Shown one piece after another: positions 7,204-15,414 of a stretch of 64,000 nucleotides of DNA (its first letter is position 1; each line of letters begins with the position of its first letter). The notes below the pieces were generated by a model. The model ran no database searches and had not been told where the DNA came from. It saw only the letters and a program-made list of their open reading frames with translations. Source of the DNA: JBDOQU01 sp039839375 (GTDB lineage Bacteria; Pseudomonadota; Alphaproteobacteria; DSM-16000; Inquilinaceae); the NCBI RefSeq assembly GCF_039839375.1, contig NZ_JBDOQU010000014.1:62001-126000 (forward strand). The letters are read 5' to 3'. A program made the translations under genes and the position numbers.

Positions 7204-7500
7204 ATGACTGAAATCAGAATCTCGCATGTCGGCTCCGCCCCCGAGGGGATTCGGCAGCGCATCGCCAACTCGTTCCGGGGCATGTTTGACGGCTATGCGG
7301 CCTACCGCCGCTATGTCGGGCTTTCGAGCATGAGCGAATCCGCTCTGGCCTCGATCGGGCTGACGCGGCTGGACGTTCCGCGGGCGGCCATGTTCCCCAA
7401 CGAGTTCGCCAGCGGGCAATCACAGGAATCCCGTTCCGAGGCCGGAGCCGCCGGCGTCATGTTTCACAATGACGACGACGCCAATCGCGCGGCTGCCTGA
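7204..7500 (+). CDS. Small protein with DUF1127-like motif
   Basis: 98 residues, started at the ATG at 7204 behind AAGGAG. The centre reads YRRYVGLSSMSESALASIGL followed by TRLDVPRAAMF, which fits the short helical DUF1127 pattern (L..+S...L.DIGL.R.D+). DUF1127 proteins in alphaproteobacteria are usually small, basic and stress- or host-linked; a role here is not shown by sequence. The rest of the protein is low in complexity. Its 3' end overlaps the convergent kinase gene by 37 bases. Confidence 0.65.
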   Translation: MTEIRISHVGSAPEGIRQRIANSFRGMFDGYAAYRRYVGLSSMSESALASIGLTRLDVPRAAMFPNEFASGQSQESRSEAGAAGVMFHNDDDANRAAA

Positions 7501-9095
7501 AGGTTTGTGAAGGCGGCGAAGCGGGCGTCGTGCCAGTCGCGGGTCGCGCCGGACGCCGGAGCATAAATCTTGTCGCGGGCCGACATGGCGGCCATTGCGG
7601 CGGCGATGTCGGCATAAGCGCCTGAGGCTACCGCGCCGAGGATGGCCGAGCCAAGCAGGACCGGCTCCTCCGACTGCGTGGAGATGACCGGCAGTCCGGT
7701 GGCGTCGGCCAGAAGCTGGCGGATCAGAGGGTGACGGCCGGCCCCGCCGCTGATCGCAATGATTTCGACCCCTATACCCTCGGCCGCCTGGGCCTCGACG
7801 ATCTGGCGCAGGCCGTAGCCCAACCCGCAAAGACCCCCGACATAGAGCGCGACCAGCGAGTCGACATCCCGCTCCATGCCCAGCCCGGCGATGATTGCGC
7901 GGGCCTGCGGGTCGGCGAAGGGGGCGCGGTTTCCAAGGAACTCCGGCACCACGTGGAGGCCGTCGGCGAGACGGGCCGCGTCCGACAGGCTTTCCGCCGA
8001 TCCGGCCGCGCGGTCCGCCAGCCATTCGGCCAGCGGCTTTCCGTCGGCCCTCGCCAGGTCCGACGCCTCCGCATGGGCGGGATGGAAGGCGACTAGGTGA
8101 TCGATCGCGGCCCCGGCGGCCGATTGTCCTCCCTCGTTCAACCAGGCTCCCGGAATCATCGCCGAGAAGTACGGCCCCCAGACGCCCGGGACGAAGGCCG
8201 GCTGGCGGGTCGTGGTCATGGTGCAGGAAGAGGTGCCGAAAACGTAGCCCATGCAGTTCGCCGGGTCGCTCGTCGTTCCGCTCCCGGATGCCGCGCCGAC
8301 CGTTCCGACGCCGCCGGCATGGGCGTCGATCAGCCCCGCGGCGACCGCGAGGCCCGGCGGGAGGCCAAGCTGCTCCGCTGCTTTCCCCGTCAGTCCCGCA
8401 CCGAGCGCGGCGCCGGGGTCGACCACCTCCTGCCCGATGCGCGCGAACTCCTCATCCGCCAGCTCCTCCAGCCCGATCTGCCGGAAATAAGTCGGGTCCC
8501 AGCGGCTCTCATGGGCGAGGTAGGTCCATTTGCAGGTCACCGTGCAGGACGATCGGGCGAGGCTGCCGGTCGATTTCCAGGTCAGGAAATCGGTGAGGTC
8601 GAAGAACTGCCAGGCGGCGTCAAAGATCTCGCGCCGGTGCTCCTTCAGCCACAGCAGCTTCGGCGTTTCCATCTCAGGGGATATCGCGCCGCCGACGAAA
8701 CGCAGCACATCGTGGCCGCCGGCGTTGATACGCCCGGCCTGGTCGACCGCGCGATGGTCCATCCAGACGATGATGTCGCGCTCCGGATCGCCCGAATCCC
8801 CGACCGGCAGCGGCGCGCCGCCCTCGCCCAGCACCACGAGCGAACAGGTCGCGTCGAAGCCGATGCCCCTTATGTCGCCGGGAGGAACCGCCGCGCCCGC
8901 CACGGCCTCTCTCACCGACGCGCAGACGGCGCCCCATATCTCCCGGCTCGACTGCTCCACCATGCCGCCCTTGCCATGGTGGACCGCGATATCGCGCTTC
9001 GCCGTGCCGAGAAGTTCGCCGGCAGTGCCGAAGATTCCCGCGCGGGCGCTGGCCGTTCCAACGTCCACGCCCACGAAGAAGGCGTTCCGGGTCAC
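7464..9095 (-). CDS. rbtK: FGGY-family pentulose kinase, probable D-ribulokinase
   Basis: The 543-residue product is full length for the FGGY pentulose kinases. It has the first ATPase motif FFVGVDVGTASARAGIFG, the substrate-side VWMDHRAVDQAG, GLIDAHAGGVGTVG, and the C-terminal IAISGGAGRHPLIRQLLAD adenine/phosphate motif. The GTG start at 9095 is chosen because it overlaps the dehydrogenase stop by four bases (GTGA). Immediately downstream of ribitol 2-dehydrogenase in an operon with a sugar ABC importer, it should phosphorylate D-ribulose to D-ribulose 5-phosphate, which enters the pentose phosphate pathway. The substrate is inferred from context and length, not from a specific residue. Confidence 0.85.
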   Translation of the reverse strand: MTRNAFFVGVDVGTASARAGIFGTAGELLGTAKRDIAVHHGKGGMVEQSSREIWGAVCASVREAVAGAAVPPGDIRGIGFDATCSLVVLGEGGAPLPVGDSGDPERDIIVWMDHRAVDQAGRINAGGHDVLRFVGGAISPEMETPKLLWLKEHRREIFDAAWQFFDLTDFLTWKSTGSLARSSCTVTCKWTYLAHESRWDPTYFRQIGLEELADEEFARIGQEVVDPGAALGAGLTGKAAEQLGLPPGLAVAAGLIDAHAGGVGTVGAASGSGTTSDPANCMGYVFGTSSCTMTTTRQPAFVPGVWGPYFSAMIPGAWLNEGGQSAAGAAIDHLVAFHPAHAEASDLARADGKPLAEWLADRAAGSAESLSDAARLADGLHVVPEFLGNRAPFADPQARAIIAGLGMERDVDSLVALYVGGLCGLGYGLRQIVEAQAAEGIGVEIIAISGGAGRHPLIRQLLADATGLPVISTQSEEPVLLGSAILGAVASGAYADIAAAMAAMSARDKIYAPASGATRDWHDARFAAFTNLQAAARLASSSL

Positions 9096-9820
9096 AGGTC
9101 GACGCTCTGCGGCAGGATCACCAGATCCCTGACCGTCACGTTCCGGGGGCGCGTCAGCATGAAAAGGACGGCGTCGGCGACTTCCCTCGCCTCCATCAGG
9201 CTGCCGGCCGCCAGCGCCTCCTCCATCTTCGCCTTCGGCCAGTCGTCCAGCAGCGCCGTCACCACCGGGCCGGGCGCGACGGCCATGACGCGGATGCCAT
9301 GCGGTGCGACCTGCCGCCTGACCGTATGGACGAACGCCTGCACCGCATGTTTCGACGCGGTGTAGATCGGCTCCCAGACCACGGGAACCATCCCGGCGAC
9401 CGAACTGGTGAACAGGATGTCGCCGGCCTTGTTCTCGACCATATGCGGCAGCACGGCATGGACTGACCGGAACGCCGCATTGATGTTGAGGTTCAGCATG
9501 CGGTCCCACGCATCGGGATCGCCGGTCACCACGTCGCCGCCGATATAACTCCCCGCATTGGCATGGAAGATATCCAGCCCGCCGGCCAGTTCCAGGATGG
9601 GCTCCAGCATTCCCGAAACGCTTGACGGGTCCGTCAGGTCAATCGTCAGGGGGAGGGCTTCGGGCCCCAGTTCCGAGCAGATTTCGTTCAGCCTGTCCTC
9701 CGCGCGGTCGATCAGGACGACCCTGGCGCCCGCATCGAGCATCGACCGGGCGCAGGCCAGCCCGATGCCGGATGCCGCGCCCGTGATTGCGGCGACCTTG
9801 CCGTTCAACTCATTCGTCAT
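9092..9820 (-). CDS. rbtD: Ribitol 2-dehydrogenase (SDR family)
   Basis: 242 residues; NAD-dependent oxidation of ribitol to D-ribulose. Classical SDR features are TGAASGIG (13-20), HANAG (86-90) and the catalytic Tyr153-x3-Lys157 in PIYTASKHAVQAF. Segments such as DIFHANAGSYIGG, LNLNINAAF, PVVTALLDDWPKAKMEEALA and NVTVRDLVILPQSVDL closely match what I recall of Klebsiella ribitol 2-dehydrogenase (249 residues), which makes the substrate call strong. It sits between the importer permease and the kinase gene on the same strand. Confidence 0.92.
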   Translation of the reverse strand: MTNELNGKVAAITGAASGIGLACARSMLDAGARVVLIDRAEDRLNEICSELGPEALPLTIDLTDPSSVSGMLEPILELAGGLDIFHANAGSYIGGDVVTGDPDAWDRMLNLNINAAFRSVHAVLPHMVENKAGDILFTSSVAGMVPVVWEPIYTASKHAVQAFVHTVRRQVAPHGIRVMAVAPGPVVTALLDDWPKAKMEEALAAGSLMEAREVADAVLFMLTRPRNVTVRDLVILPQSVDL

Positions 9821-9847
9821 ATCGATGTTTCCACTAGATCGTCTTGT

Positions 9848-11104
9848 TTATGCGCGGCCGTGGGAGACCCGGCTTTGCCGCGCGAGGCTGTCGACGATGA
9901 CCGCGACGGCGAGAACCGCCCCGGTGATCATGTAGCGCAGCGAGGATGACAGGTTCAGAAGCGTAAGCCCGTTGGCGATGGACTGGATCACGATGATCCC
10001 CAGCAGCGCGGAGAACGCGCTGCCGCGGCCGCCGAAGAGGCTGGTCCCGCCGATGACGGCCGCGGCGATGGCGTTGAGGTTGACGTCCCCCGTGCCGGCC
10101 TGCTGGCTTGCCGAAGCCAGGCGCGCGGAGGACAGGATCCCGCCCAGCGACGCGAACATCGAGCACAGGATGAAGGCGCTGAAATAGATCCGCCTGACGC
10201 CGATGCCGGCCCGCCGCGCGGCCTCCGCGTTACCGCCCACCGCCCGCATGGAGCGGCCCCATTTGGTGCTTGTGAACGCATAGTTCATCACCAGCACCAG
10301 CGCGACGAACAGCGCGAACATCCACGGCACGCCGCGGCCCAGATTGAGATAGTAGACCAGCGCCTCCAGCCCGATCGTGATGAGGATGGCGCGCAGGACC
10401 AGCCCGCCGGGCGAGCCGGCCGAGAGGTTCGCCGCCCGACGCTGGCGCATCGTACGGAGGCCCAGCAGCAGGATCACGAGCCCGCCCACGGCCGCAAGCG
10501 AATGGGAGAGCCAGTCGGGCATGATCATGAGCTGCCCGAAACTCACCATCGCCGAACCATAGGGCAGGTTGATCGAGCCCGTATTCCCCAGGAGGTAGAG
10601 TTGCAGGCCGAGCAGCGCCAGCAACCCGGCGAGGGTGGAGACGAAGCTGGGCATACCCAGCCGGGTGCGCAGAAGCGCGTAGAACGCGCCGATCATCGCC
10701 CCGGCGGAGACGGAGATCACGATGACCAGGGGCAGCGGGACACCCTGATTGACCCAGAGCACGCCGACCAGCGCCGATCCGACGCCGCTCATCGAGCCGA
10801 CCGAGAGGTCGATCTCCCCCAGCATCAGCACGCACACGATGCCCAGCGCTATGACGCCGACGGTCGAGCAGTCGAAGAGCAGGTTCACCAGATTGTTGCT
10901 GGAGAGGAAGATCGGATTGAGGCTGGTGAAGACCGTCCAGATGAGCACGAGTCCGACGACCACGGGCAGCGATCCGAGATCGCCTGAACGCACCCGGTCG
11001 AGAAAGGCGCGGACCGATCCGCCGATCCCGGTGGCGTGGGTCACGCGGCTGTCGCTGCGGTCCAGCAGGGCGGCTGCGCCCGTATTGTTGGCGTTGTCTG
11101 TCAT
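9848..11104 (-). CDS. Sugar ABC transporter permease (XylH/RbsC type), probable ribitol importer
   Basis: A 418-residue inner-membrane protein of the BPD_transp_2 family with about ten or more hydrophobic segments, longer than the usual 320-350 residue RbsC type and like XylH. Family marks are GIVCVLMLGEIDLSVGSM, the GNAEAARRAGIGVRRIYFSA coupling region facing the ATPase, and GGTSLFGGRGSAF near the C-terminus. It overlaps the ATPase stop by four bases and precedes the ribitol dehydrogenase, so ribitol is the likely substrate. Confidence 0.87.
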   Translation of the reverse strand: MTDNANNTGAAALLDRSDSRVTHATGIGGSVRAFLDRVRSGDLGSLPVVVGLVLIWTVFTSLNPIFLSSNNLVNLLFDCSTVGVIALGIVCVLMLGEIDLSVGSMSGVGSALVGVLWVNQGVPLPLVIVISVSAGAMIGAFYALLRTRLGMPSFVSTLAGLLALLGLQLYLLGNTGSINLPYGSAMVSFGQLMIMPDWLSHSLAAVGGLVILLLGLRTMRQRRAANLSAGSPGGLVLRAILITIGLEALVYYLNLGRGVPWMFALFVALVLVMNYAFTSTKWGRSMRAVGGNAEAARRAGIGVRRIYFSAFILCSMFASLGGILSSARLASASQQAGTGDVNLNAIAAAVIGGTSLFGGRGSAFSALLGIIVIQSIANGLTLLNLSSSLRYMITGAVLAVAVIVDSLARQSRVSHGRA

Positions 11105-11922
11105 GGGCTTTGCTCCGGGACAGGCGCGTCGGCGGCCGGACGCCTGCCGGCCGCGCGCCGGGAGACGGCGTTGTCCGTCGCGCCGGTGATCGCGCCGACG
11201 AGCTGTTCGTTCGAGGCGTCGGGGGTGAACACGCCGTTGTTCCGGCCGAGCCGCAGCACGGCGATACGGTCGGAGACGGCGCGCACATCCTCCATGTTAT
11301 GGCTGATCAGGATCACGCCGAGGCCGCGGTCGCGCACCCGCTCCACCAGGTTCAGCACCTCGGCCGTCTGCGCGACGCCCAGCGCTGCGGTCGGCTCGTC
11401 CAGCATGATCAGCCTGGGGTTGAGGAGCAGCGACCGCGCGATGGCGACCGTCTGCCGCTGCCCGCCGGACAGCGAGGCGACCACGTCGCGCACGCTGGGG
11501 ATGCGGGCGGCAAGCTCGTTCAGGAGGGTCCAGGACCGCAACTCCATCGACACCTCGTCGAGATGGAGGGGGTTGATCTCCTGGCCGAGGAAGATGTTGG
11601 CGACGACATCGAGATTCTCGCAGAGGGCGAGGTCCTGGAACACCGTCGCGATGCCAAGCTCCAGCGCGTGGCTCGGGCTCGGCAGGCTGACATGCTTGCC
11701 CTCGAAATAGATCTCGCCGGAGGTCGGCTGGTAGACTCCGGCGAGGATCTTCACCAGCGTGGATTTGCCCGCGCCATTGTCTCCGACCAGAGCCACGACC
11801 TCCCCGGCGCGGACCTCCAGATCGATGTCGGTCAGCGCCGAGACGGCGCCGAAATTCTTGCAGACGCCGTGCAGGCTCAGGATCGGTTCGCCGCTGACGG
11901 CGTGATCGGCTGCATTGGTCAT
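11101..11922 (-). CDS. Sugar ABC transporter ATP-binding protein (single ATPase domain)
   Basis: 273 residues with one nucleotide-binding domain: Walker A GDNGAGKST (47-55), signature SLSGGQRQTVAIARS, Walker B LIMLDEPTAALG and switch histidine in VILISHNMEDV. Most CUT2 sugar importers use a fused double ATPase of about 500 residues; this single-domain form pairs with XylH-like long permeases and would act as a homodimer. It follows the binding-protein gene after a stem-loop at 11957-11980. Confidence 0.88.
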   Translation of the reverse strand: MTNAADHAVSGEPILSLHGVCKNFGAVSALTDIDLEVRAGEVVALVGDNGAGKSTLVKILAGVYQPTSGEIYFEGKHVSLPSPSHALELGIATVFQDLALCENLDVVANIFLGQEINPLHLDEVSMELRSWTLLNELAARIPSVRDVVASLSGGQRQTVAIARSLLLNPRLIMLDEPTAALGVAQTAEVLNLVERVRDRGLGVILISHNMEDVRAVSDRIAVLRLGRNNGVFTPDASNEQLVGAITGATDNAVSRRAAGRRPAADAPVPEQSP

Positions 11923-11956
11923 GGAGGCTGTCTCCTCCCGCTGGATCGGAACGATG

Positions 11957-11980
11957 GCCCCCGGCCCTGCGGCCGGGGGC
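11957..11980 (-). terminator. Intercistronic stem-loop after the binding-protein gene
   Basis: Perfect ten-base arms (GCCCCCGGCC and GGCCGGGGGC) with a four-base loop between the binding-protein stop (11994) and ATPase start (11922). There is no T-run, so it probably protects or attenuates the message to favour the binding protein rather than stop all transcription. Confidence 0.65.
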
Positions 11981-11993
11981 GCTTCAAGGCAGG

Positions 11994-13046
11994 TTACTCG
12001 ATCCCAAGCTCGGCGCAGCCTTCGGCATAGCGGCCCGTGCAGATATCCTCGGCCGAGGCGATGCCCGTGTCGAAGATCTCCTCCTTGATGTTCTCCCGGG
12101 TGACGACCACGGGGACGAACAGTTGCGAGGGCGTGTCGTAGAGCGTCGTTTCGGCCTCCGGCGTCTCGCCGTTCAGCAACTGGACGGCCACCTGCGCCGC
12201 GGCGGCGGCCACGATCTCGGACGGCTTGGAGATCGTGTTGTACTGGTCGCCCGCGATGATCAGCTGCAGCGCGGCGTTGGTGGCGTCGTTGCCGGTGACC
12301 GGCGGGACGGGATCGACGCCGGCCGCCTTGAACGCGGCGATCGCGCCGCCCGCGGTGCCGTCATTGGCGGCGACCACACCGACGATCTCGTCGCCGAAGC
12401 GGGTGATCTGGCCGCTGGTCCATTCCTGCGCCTTCGGCGGCGCCCAGTCCGGCGTGTCGTATTCAGCCAGCGTCGTATAGCCGCTATTGTCGAGACCGGC
12501 GTCGATGCCGTCCCGGATCAGTCCGGCGGCGGCGTCGGTCGGCGACCCGTTGATCTGCAGAACGCCGCCCACGTCCTTCGGCACTCCGGTCTCTTCCAGA
12601 TGCGCGACGAGGCTTTCGGCGATCGCCTGGCCGATCGCTTCATTGTCGAAGGAGACGTAGTAGTCCGCCGGCACGTCGGGGATGGGTCGGTCATAGGCGA
12701 TGATCTTCACGCCCTGAGATTGCGCGAGCTGCACCAGCGACGCCGCCGCGCTGGAATCGACGGGATCGAGGACGATCACCTTAGCGCCCTGGGTGATGGC
12801 GGAATTGAACTGCTGCTGTTGCAGCGCCACGTCGGCGTTGGCGTTCTGGTAGATCACCGTGCAGTCGGGGCACAAATTCTCCATCTCGGCCTGGAAACCG
12901 GGGAAATCATGCTCCTCATAGCGGGTCGACGCCTGGTCGGGCATCAGGAAGGCGACCGTTCCGGCGGTCTGGGCGGACGCGGCCGTTCCGCCCAAAAGGG
13001 CTACCGTGAGCGCCGTGGCGCCGATCAATCTGGTCTTGTCGAACAT
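11994..13046 (-). CDS. Sugar-binding periplasmic protein (Peripla_BP_4, XylF/RbsB-like)
   Basis: 350 residues with a Sec signal peptide ending AASA-Q near residue 27. The mature protein has the two-lobed sugar-binding fold: VAFLMPDQASTRYEEHDFPG, QQQFNSAITQGAKVIVLDPV, IIAYDRPI, and VGVVAANDGTAGGAIAA with the conserved AxNDG motif. The ATG at 13046 follows GGAGG; an in-frame extension to 13130 lacks a ribosome site and would put residues before the signal peptide. It is the first importer gene, next to the AraC regulator. The extra cysteines near the C-terminus (ENLCPDC also near residue 60) are notable and could form disulfides. Confidence 0.9.
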   Translation of the reverse strand: MFDKTRLIGATALTVALLGGTAASAQTAGTVAFLMPDQASTRYEEHDFPGFQAEMENLCPDCTVIYQNANADVALQQQQFNSAITQGAKVIVLDPVDSSAAASLVQLAQSQGVKIIAYDRPIPDVPADYYVSFDNEAIGQAIAESLVAHLEETGVPKDVGGVLQINGSPTDAAAGLIRDGIDAGLDNSGYTTLAEYDTPDWAPPKAQEWTSGQITRFGDEIVGVVAANDGTAGGAIAAFKAAGVDPVPPVTGNDATNAALQLIIAGDQYNTISKPSEIVAAAAAQVAVQLLNGETPEAETTLYDTPSQLFVPVVVTRENIKEEIFDTGIASAEDICTGRYAEGCAELGIE

Positions 13047-13169
13047 TTGCGTTTCCTCCGTTGGGATTTTCCCGTTGCGCAATAAGCCGGCCCTTTTCCC
13101 ACAGGCAAAATCCGGCCGTTTCGTTGGCATTCGGCGCCAGCGATTTTGTGTGAAACAGTTTCGTGCCGG

Positions 13170-14090
13170 TCAGGCCGACATTGCCTCCTCCCACTGTTCG
13201 CTCCTGGGCGTTGTGTCGCCCAGATTGAAATTCTCTGCCAGAAGCGCCCGGAAGCGGGACGGCGTCATGCCCTTCTGCTTCAGGAACTGGCGGTTGAAGT
13301 TCGACAAATTGTTGAACCCGGACGAGAAGCAGACATCGGTGATCCGGACGTCCGCATCCCCCATCAGGAGTTGGCAGGCGAGGTTGACGCGCAGCCGGTT
13401 GACATACTTCACGAGCGCCAGGCCGGTATGCCGCCGGAAGCTGCGTGAGAACGCAGCCGGGCTGAGGCCCGCTATCTCCGCCAGATCCTTCTCGCCGAAT
13501 GGCTCGGTCAGGTTCTGGTTGACGTAGGCAAGCGCCTCGTTGATCCCGGCGGACATGAAGCCCGACGGGTCGGGGATGTAGCTGGCGCTGGTCAGAAGCC
13601 GGGTGTCGCGCGCGCCGCCCAGCGCGCCGATCACGTCCATGAAGATCTTGATGCGGCGGATTCCCTGGGCGTTCACCAGCTCCTTCAGCATGGGGCCGAC
13701 CAGCCCGGCCGTCGCCGCCGGGAACAGCACGCCGCTGCGGCTCCGTTCAAGCAGGTCGCGAAGGCAGCCCAGTTCGGGCAGGAGCGCCATGGCATCGTTG
13801 ATGAATACTTCGGAGAATTGCACGACGCGGCTGCGCAAGGGCACTTCCGCGTCCGGCGCGGTGTCGCTCACCCAGTTGTGCGGAAGGTTGGGGCCGGTGA
13901 GGACGAGGTTTCCGGGCTCGAACGTCCCGATGAAGTCGCCGACGAAATATTTTCCCGTCGTCGCGACCACATGATGGATCTCATATTCGGGATGGAAGTG
14001 CCACCGCACGGTGTGGAACGGATATCCGTGTTCCCACGCCTTGAATGACTCCGCCCGTCCGATCTGAACGACTTCCAGGTCCGGGTTCAC
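13170..14090 (-). CDS. AraC-family transcriptional regulator
   Basis: 306 residues from the GTG at 14090, which has GGGGAGG nine bases ahead; an upstream TTG at 14132 has no ribosome site. The N-terminal cupin-like domain contains RWHFHPEYEIHHVV and FEPGNLVLTGPNLPHNW. The C-terminal DNA-binding domain has the double helix-turn-helix FGEKDLAEIAGLSPAAFSRS and ITDVCFSSGFNNLSNFNRQF, then KQKGMTPSRFR. It is transcribed toward the ribitol importer, 123 bases away, and probably activates that operon in response to ribitol or ribulose (inference). Confidence 0.88.
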   Translation of the reverse strand: MNPDLEVVQIGRAESFKAWEHGYPFHTVRWHFHPEYEIHHVVATTGKYFVGDFIGTFEPGNLVLTGPNLPHNWVSDTAPDAEVPLRSRVVQFSEVFINDAMALLPELGCLRDLLERSRSGVLFPAATAGLVGPMLKELVNAQGIRRIKIFMDVIGALGGARDTRLLTSASYIPDPSGFMSAGINEALAYVNQNLTEPFGEKDLAEIAGLSPAAFSRSFRRHTGLALVKYVNRLRVNLACQLLMGDADVRITDVCFSSGFNNLSNFNRQFLKQKGMTPSRFRALLAENFNLGDTTPRSEQWEEAMSA

Positions 14091-14278
14091 CTCGATGTCC
14101 TCCCCGGCAGCACTTAAACTCGCGCTACTCAACAGTTAGGGTACATCGCGACGCCGAGGGTCACTACTACGTTCACATAGGTTCAATGATACTTTTTTGT
14201 CGTTTCCGGCAGCCGTGCGAGCCGGAATTGCATTGAGACCAAGCCGGCTTCAACGGCCAGCAGAAAATATCGGAATCA

Positions 14279-14301
14279 GCGCATAAACCGATTTTATGCG
14301 C
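14279..14301. terminator. Inverted repeat between mtnA and the AraC gene
   Basis: Nine-base arms GCGCATAAA and TTTATGCGC around a five-base spacer, just after the mtnA stop codon at 14320. No T-run follows on either strand, so terminator function for mtnKA is only possible; an operator is an alternative. The rest of 14091-14319 shows nothing else I can name. Confidence 0.4.
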
Positions 14302-14319
14302 CAAGCCCGATAAGAAAGT

Positions 14320-15414
14320 TCAACTGCGCTCCGGATAGAGTCCCGACAAACCCTCCCGCGAGGCCGCGACCACGCCGCGTTCGGTGATGAGGCCGGTGAC
14401 TAGGCGCGCGGGCGTCACGTCGAAGGCAGGGTTGCCGGCGGGTGTGCCTTCGGGCGAGGTGCGGACCTGGGTGACCGCGCCATCGGCGGTCCTGCCCCAG
14501 ACGAGGGAGACCTCGTCCCCCGCCCGCTCCTCGATCGGGATCTCCCTGATCCCGTCCGATACGGTCCAGTCGATGGTGGGGGAGGGCAGGGCGACATAGA
14601 AGGGCACGCCGTTGTCGGCTGCCGCCAGCGCCTTCAGATAGGTGCCGATCTTGTTGCAGACATCGCCGTTCGCCGTGGTGCGGTCGGTGCCGACGATCAC
14701 CATGTCGATATTGCCGCGCTGCATCAGGTGGCCGCCGGCATTGTCGACGATCAGCGTGTGCGGCACGCCATGGCCGACCAGTTCCCACGCGGTAAGCTGG
14801 GCGCCCTGGTTGCGCGGCCGCGTCTCGTCGACATAGACATGGACGGGCACCCCCTCCTCGGCCGCAAGGTAGATCGGCGCGGTGGCGGTGCCGTAATCGA
14901 CGGTGGCGAGCCAGCCGGCATTGCAATGGGTCAGGATGTTGACCGGCTCGCCCGGCTTCTTCCTTGCCGCCGCCTCGCGGATGAGGGCGAGGCCGTTGCG
15001 GCCGATCGCACGGTTGATCTCGATATCCTCCGCCGCGATCTCTCGCGCCCGGGCATAGGCCGCCTCCGCGCGATCCGCCTCCGGCAGAGCCTTCAGATGG
15101 CCGCGCATGGCGTCGAGCGCCCAGCGCAGGTTGATCGCGGTTGGGCGCGTCTCGTGCAGCCGCTCCCAAGCCTCGTCCAGCGCGGCGTCGGAAGGATCGG
15201 CCGTCATCTGCCAGGCCATCCCATAGGCCGCGGTGACGCCGATCAGCGGCGCGCCGCGCACCCACATATCGCGGATGGCGGTGGCGAAATCCTCCAGCGA
15301 CGCCAGCGTGACGATGCGGAATTCGTGCGGCAGCCAGCGTTGGTCGATGATGTCGACGGAGCGACCGTCCTCATTGACCCAGATGGTGGTGTAGTGCCTG
15401 CCCTGAACCTTCAT
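14320..15414 (-). CDS. mtnA: S-methyl-5-thioribose-1-phosphate isomerase
   Basis: 364 residues. MtnA converts 5-methylthioribose 1-phosphate to methylthioribulose 1-phosphate in methionine salvage. The eIF2B-related fold is recognised from WVRGAPLIGVTAAYG, NILTHCNAGWLATVDYGTA with the catalytic cysteine at 164, and VGTDRTTANGDVCNKIGTY with the catalytic aspartate at 244. ATG at 15414 overlaps the mtnK stop by four bases. Later salvage genes (mtnB, mtnC/D) or a methylthioribulose 1-phosphate aldolase are not in the window, so the product must be handled elsewhere. Confidence 0.95.
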   Translation of the reverse strand: MKVQGRHYTTIWVNEDGRSVDIIDQRWLPHEFRIVTLASLEDFATAIRDMWVRGAPLIGVTAAYGMAWQMTADPSDAALDEAWERLHETRPTAINLRWALDAMRGHLKALPEADRAEAAYARAREIAAEDIEINRAIGRNGLALIREAAARKKPGEPVNILTHCNAGWLATVDYGTATAPIYLAAEEGVPVHVYVDETRPRNQGAQLTAWELVGHGVPHTLIVDNAGGHLMQRGNIDMVIVGTDRTTANGDVCNKIGTYLKALAAADNGVPFYVALPSPTIDWTVSDGIREIPIEERAGDEVSLVWGRTADGAVTQVRTSPEGTPAGNPAFDVTPARLVTGLITERGVVAASREGLSGLYPERS

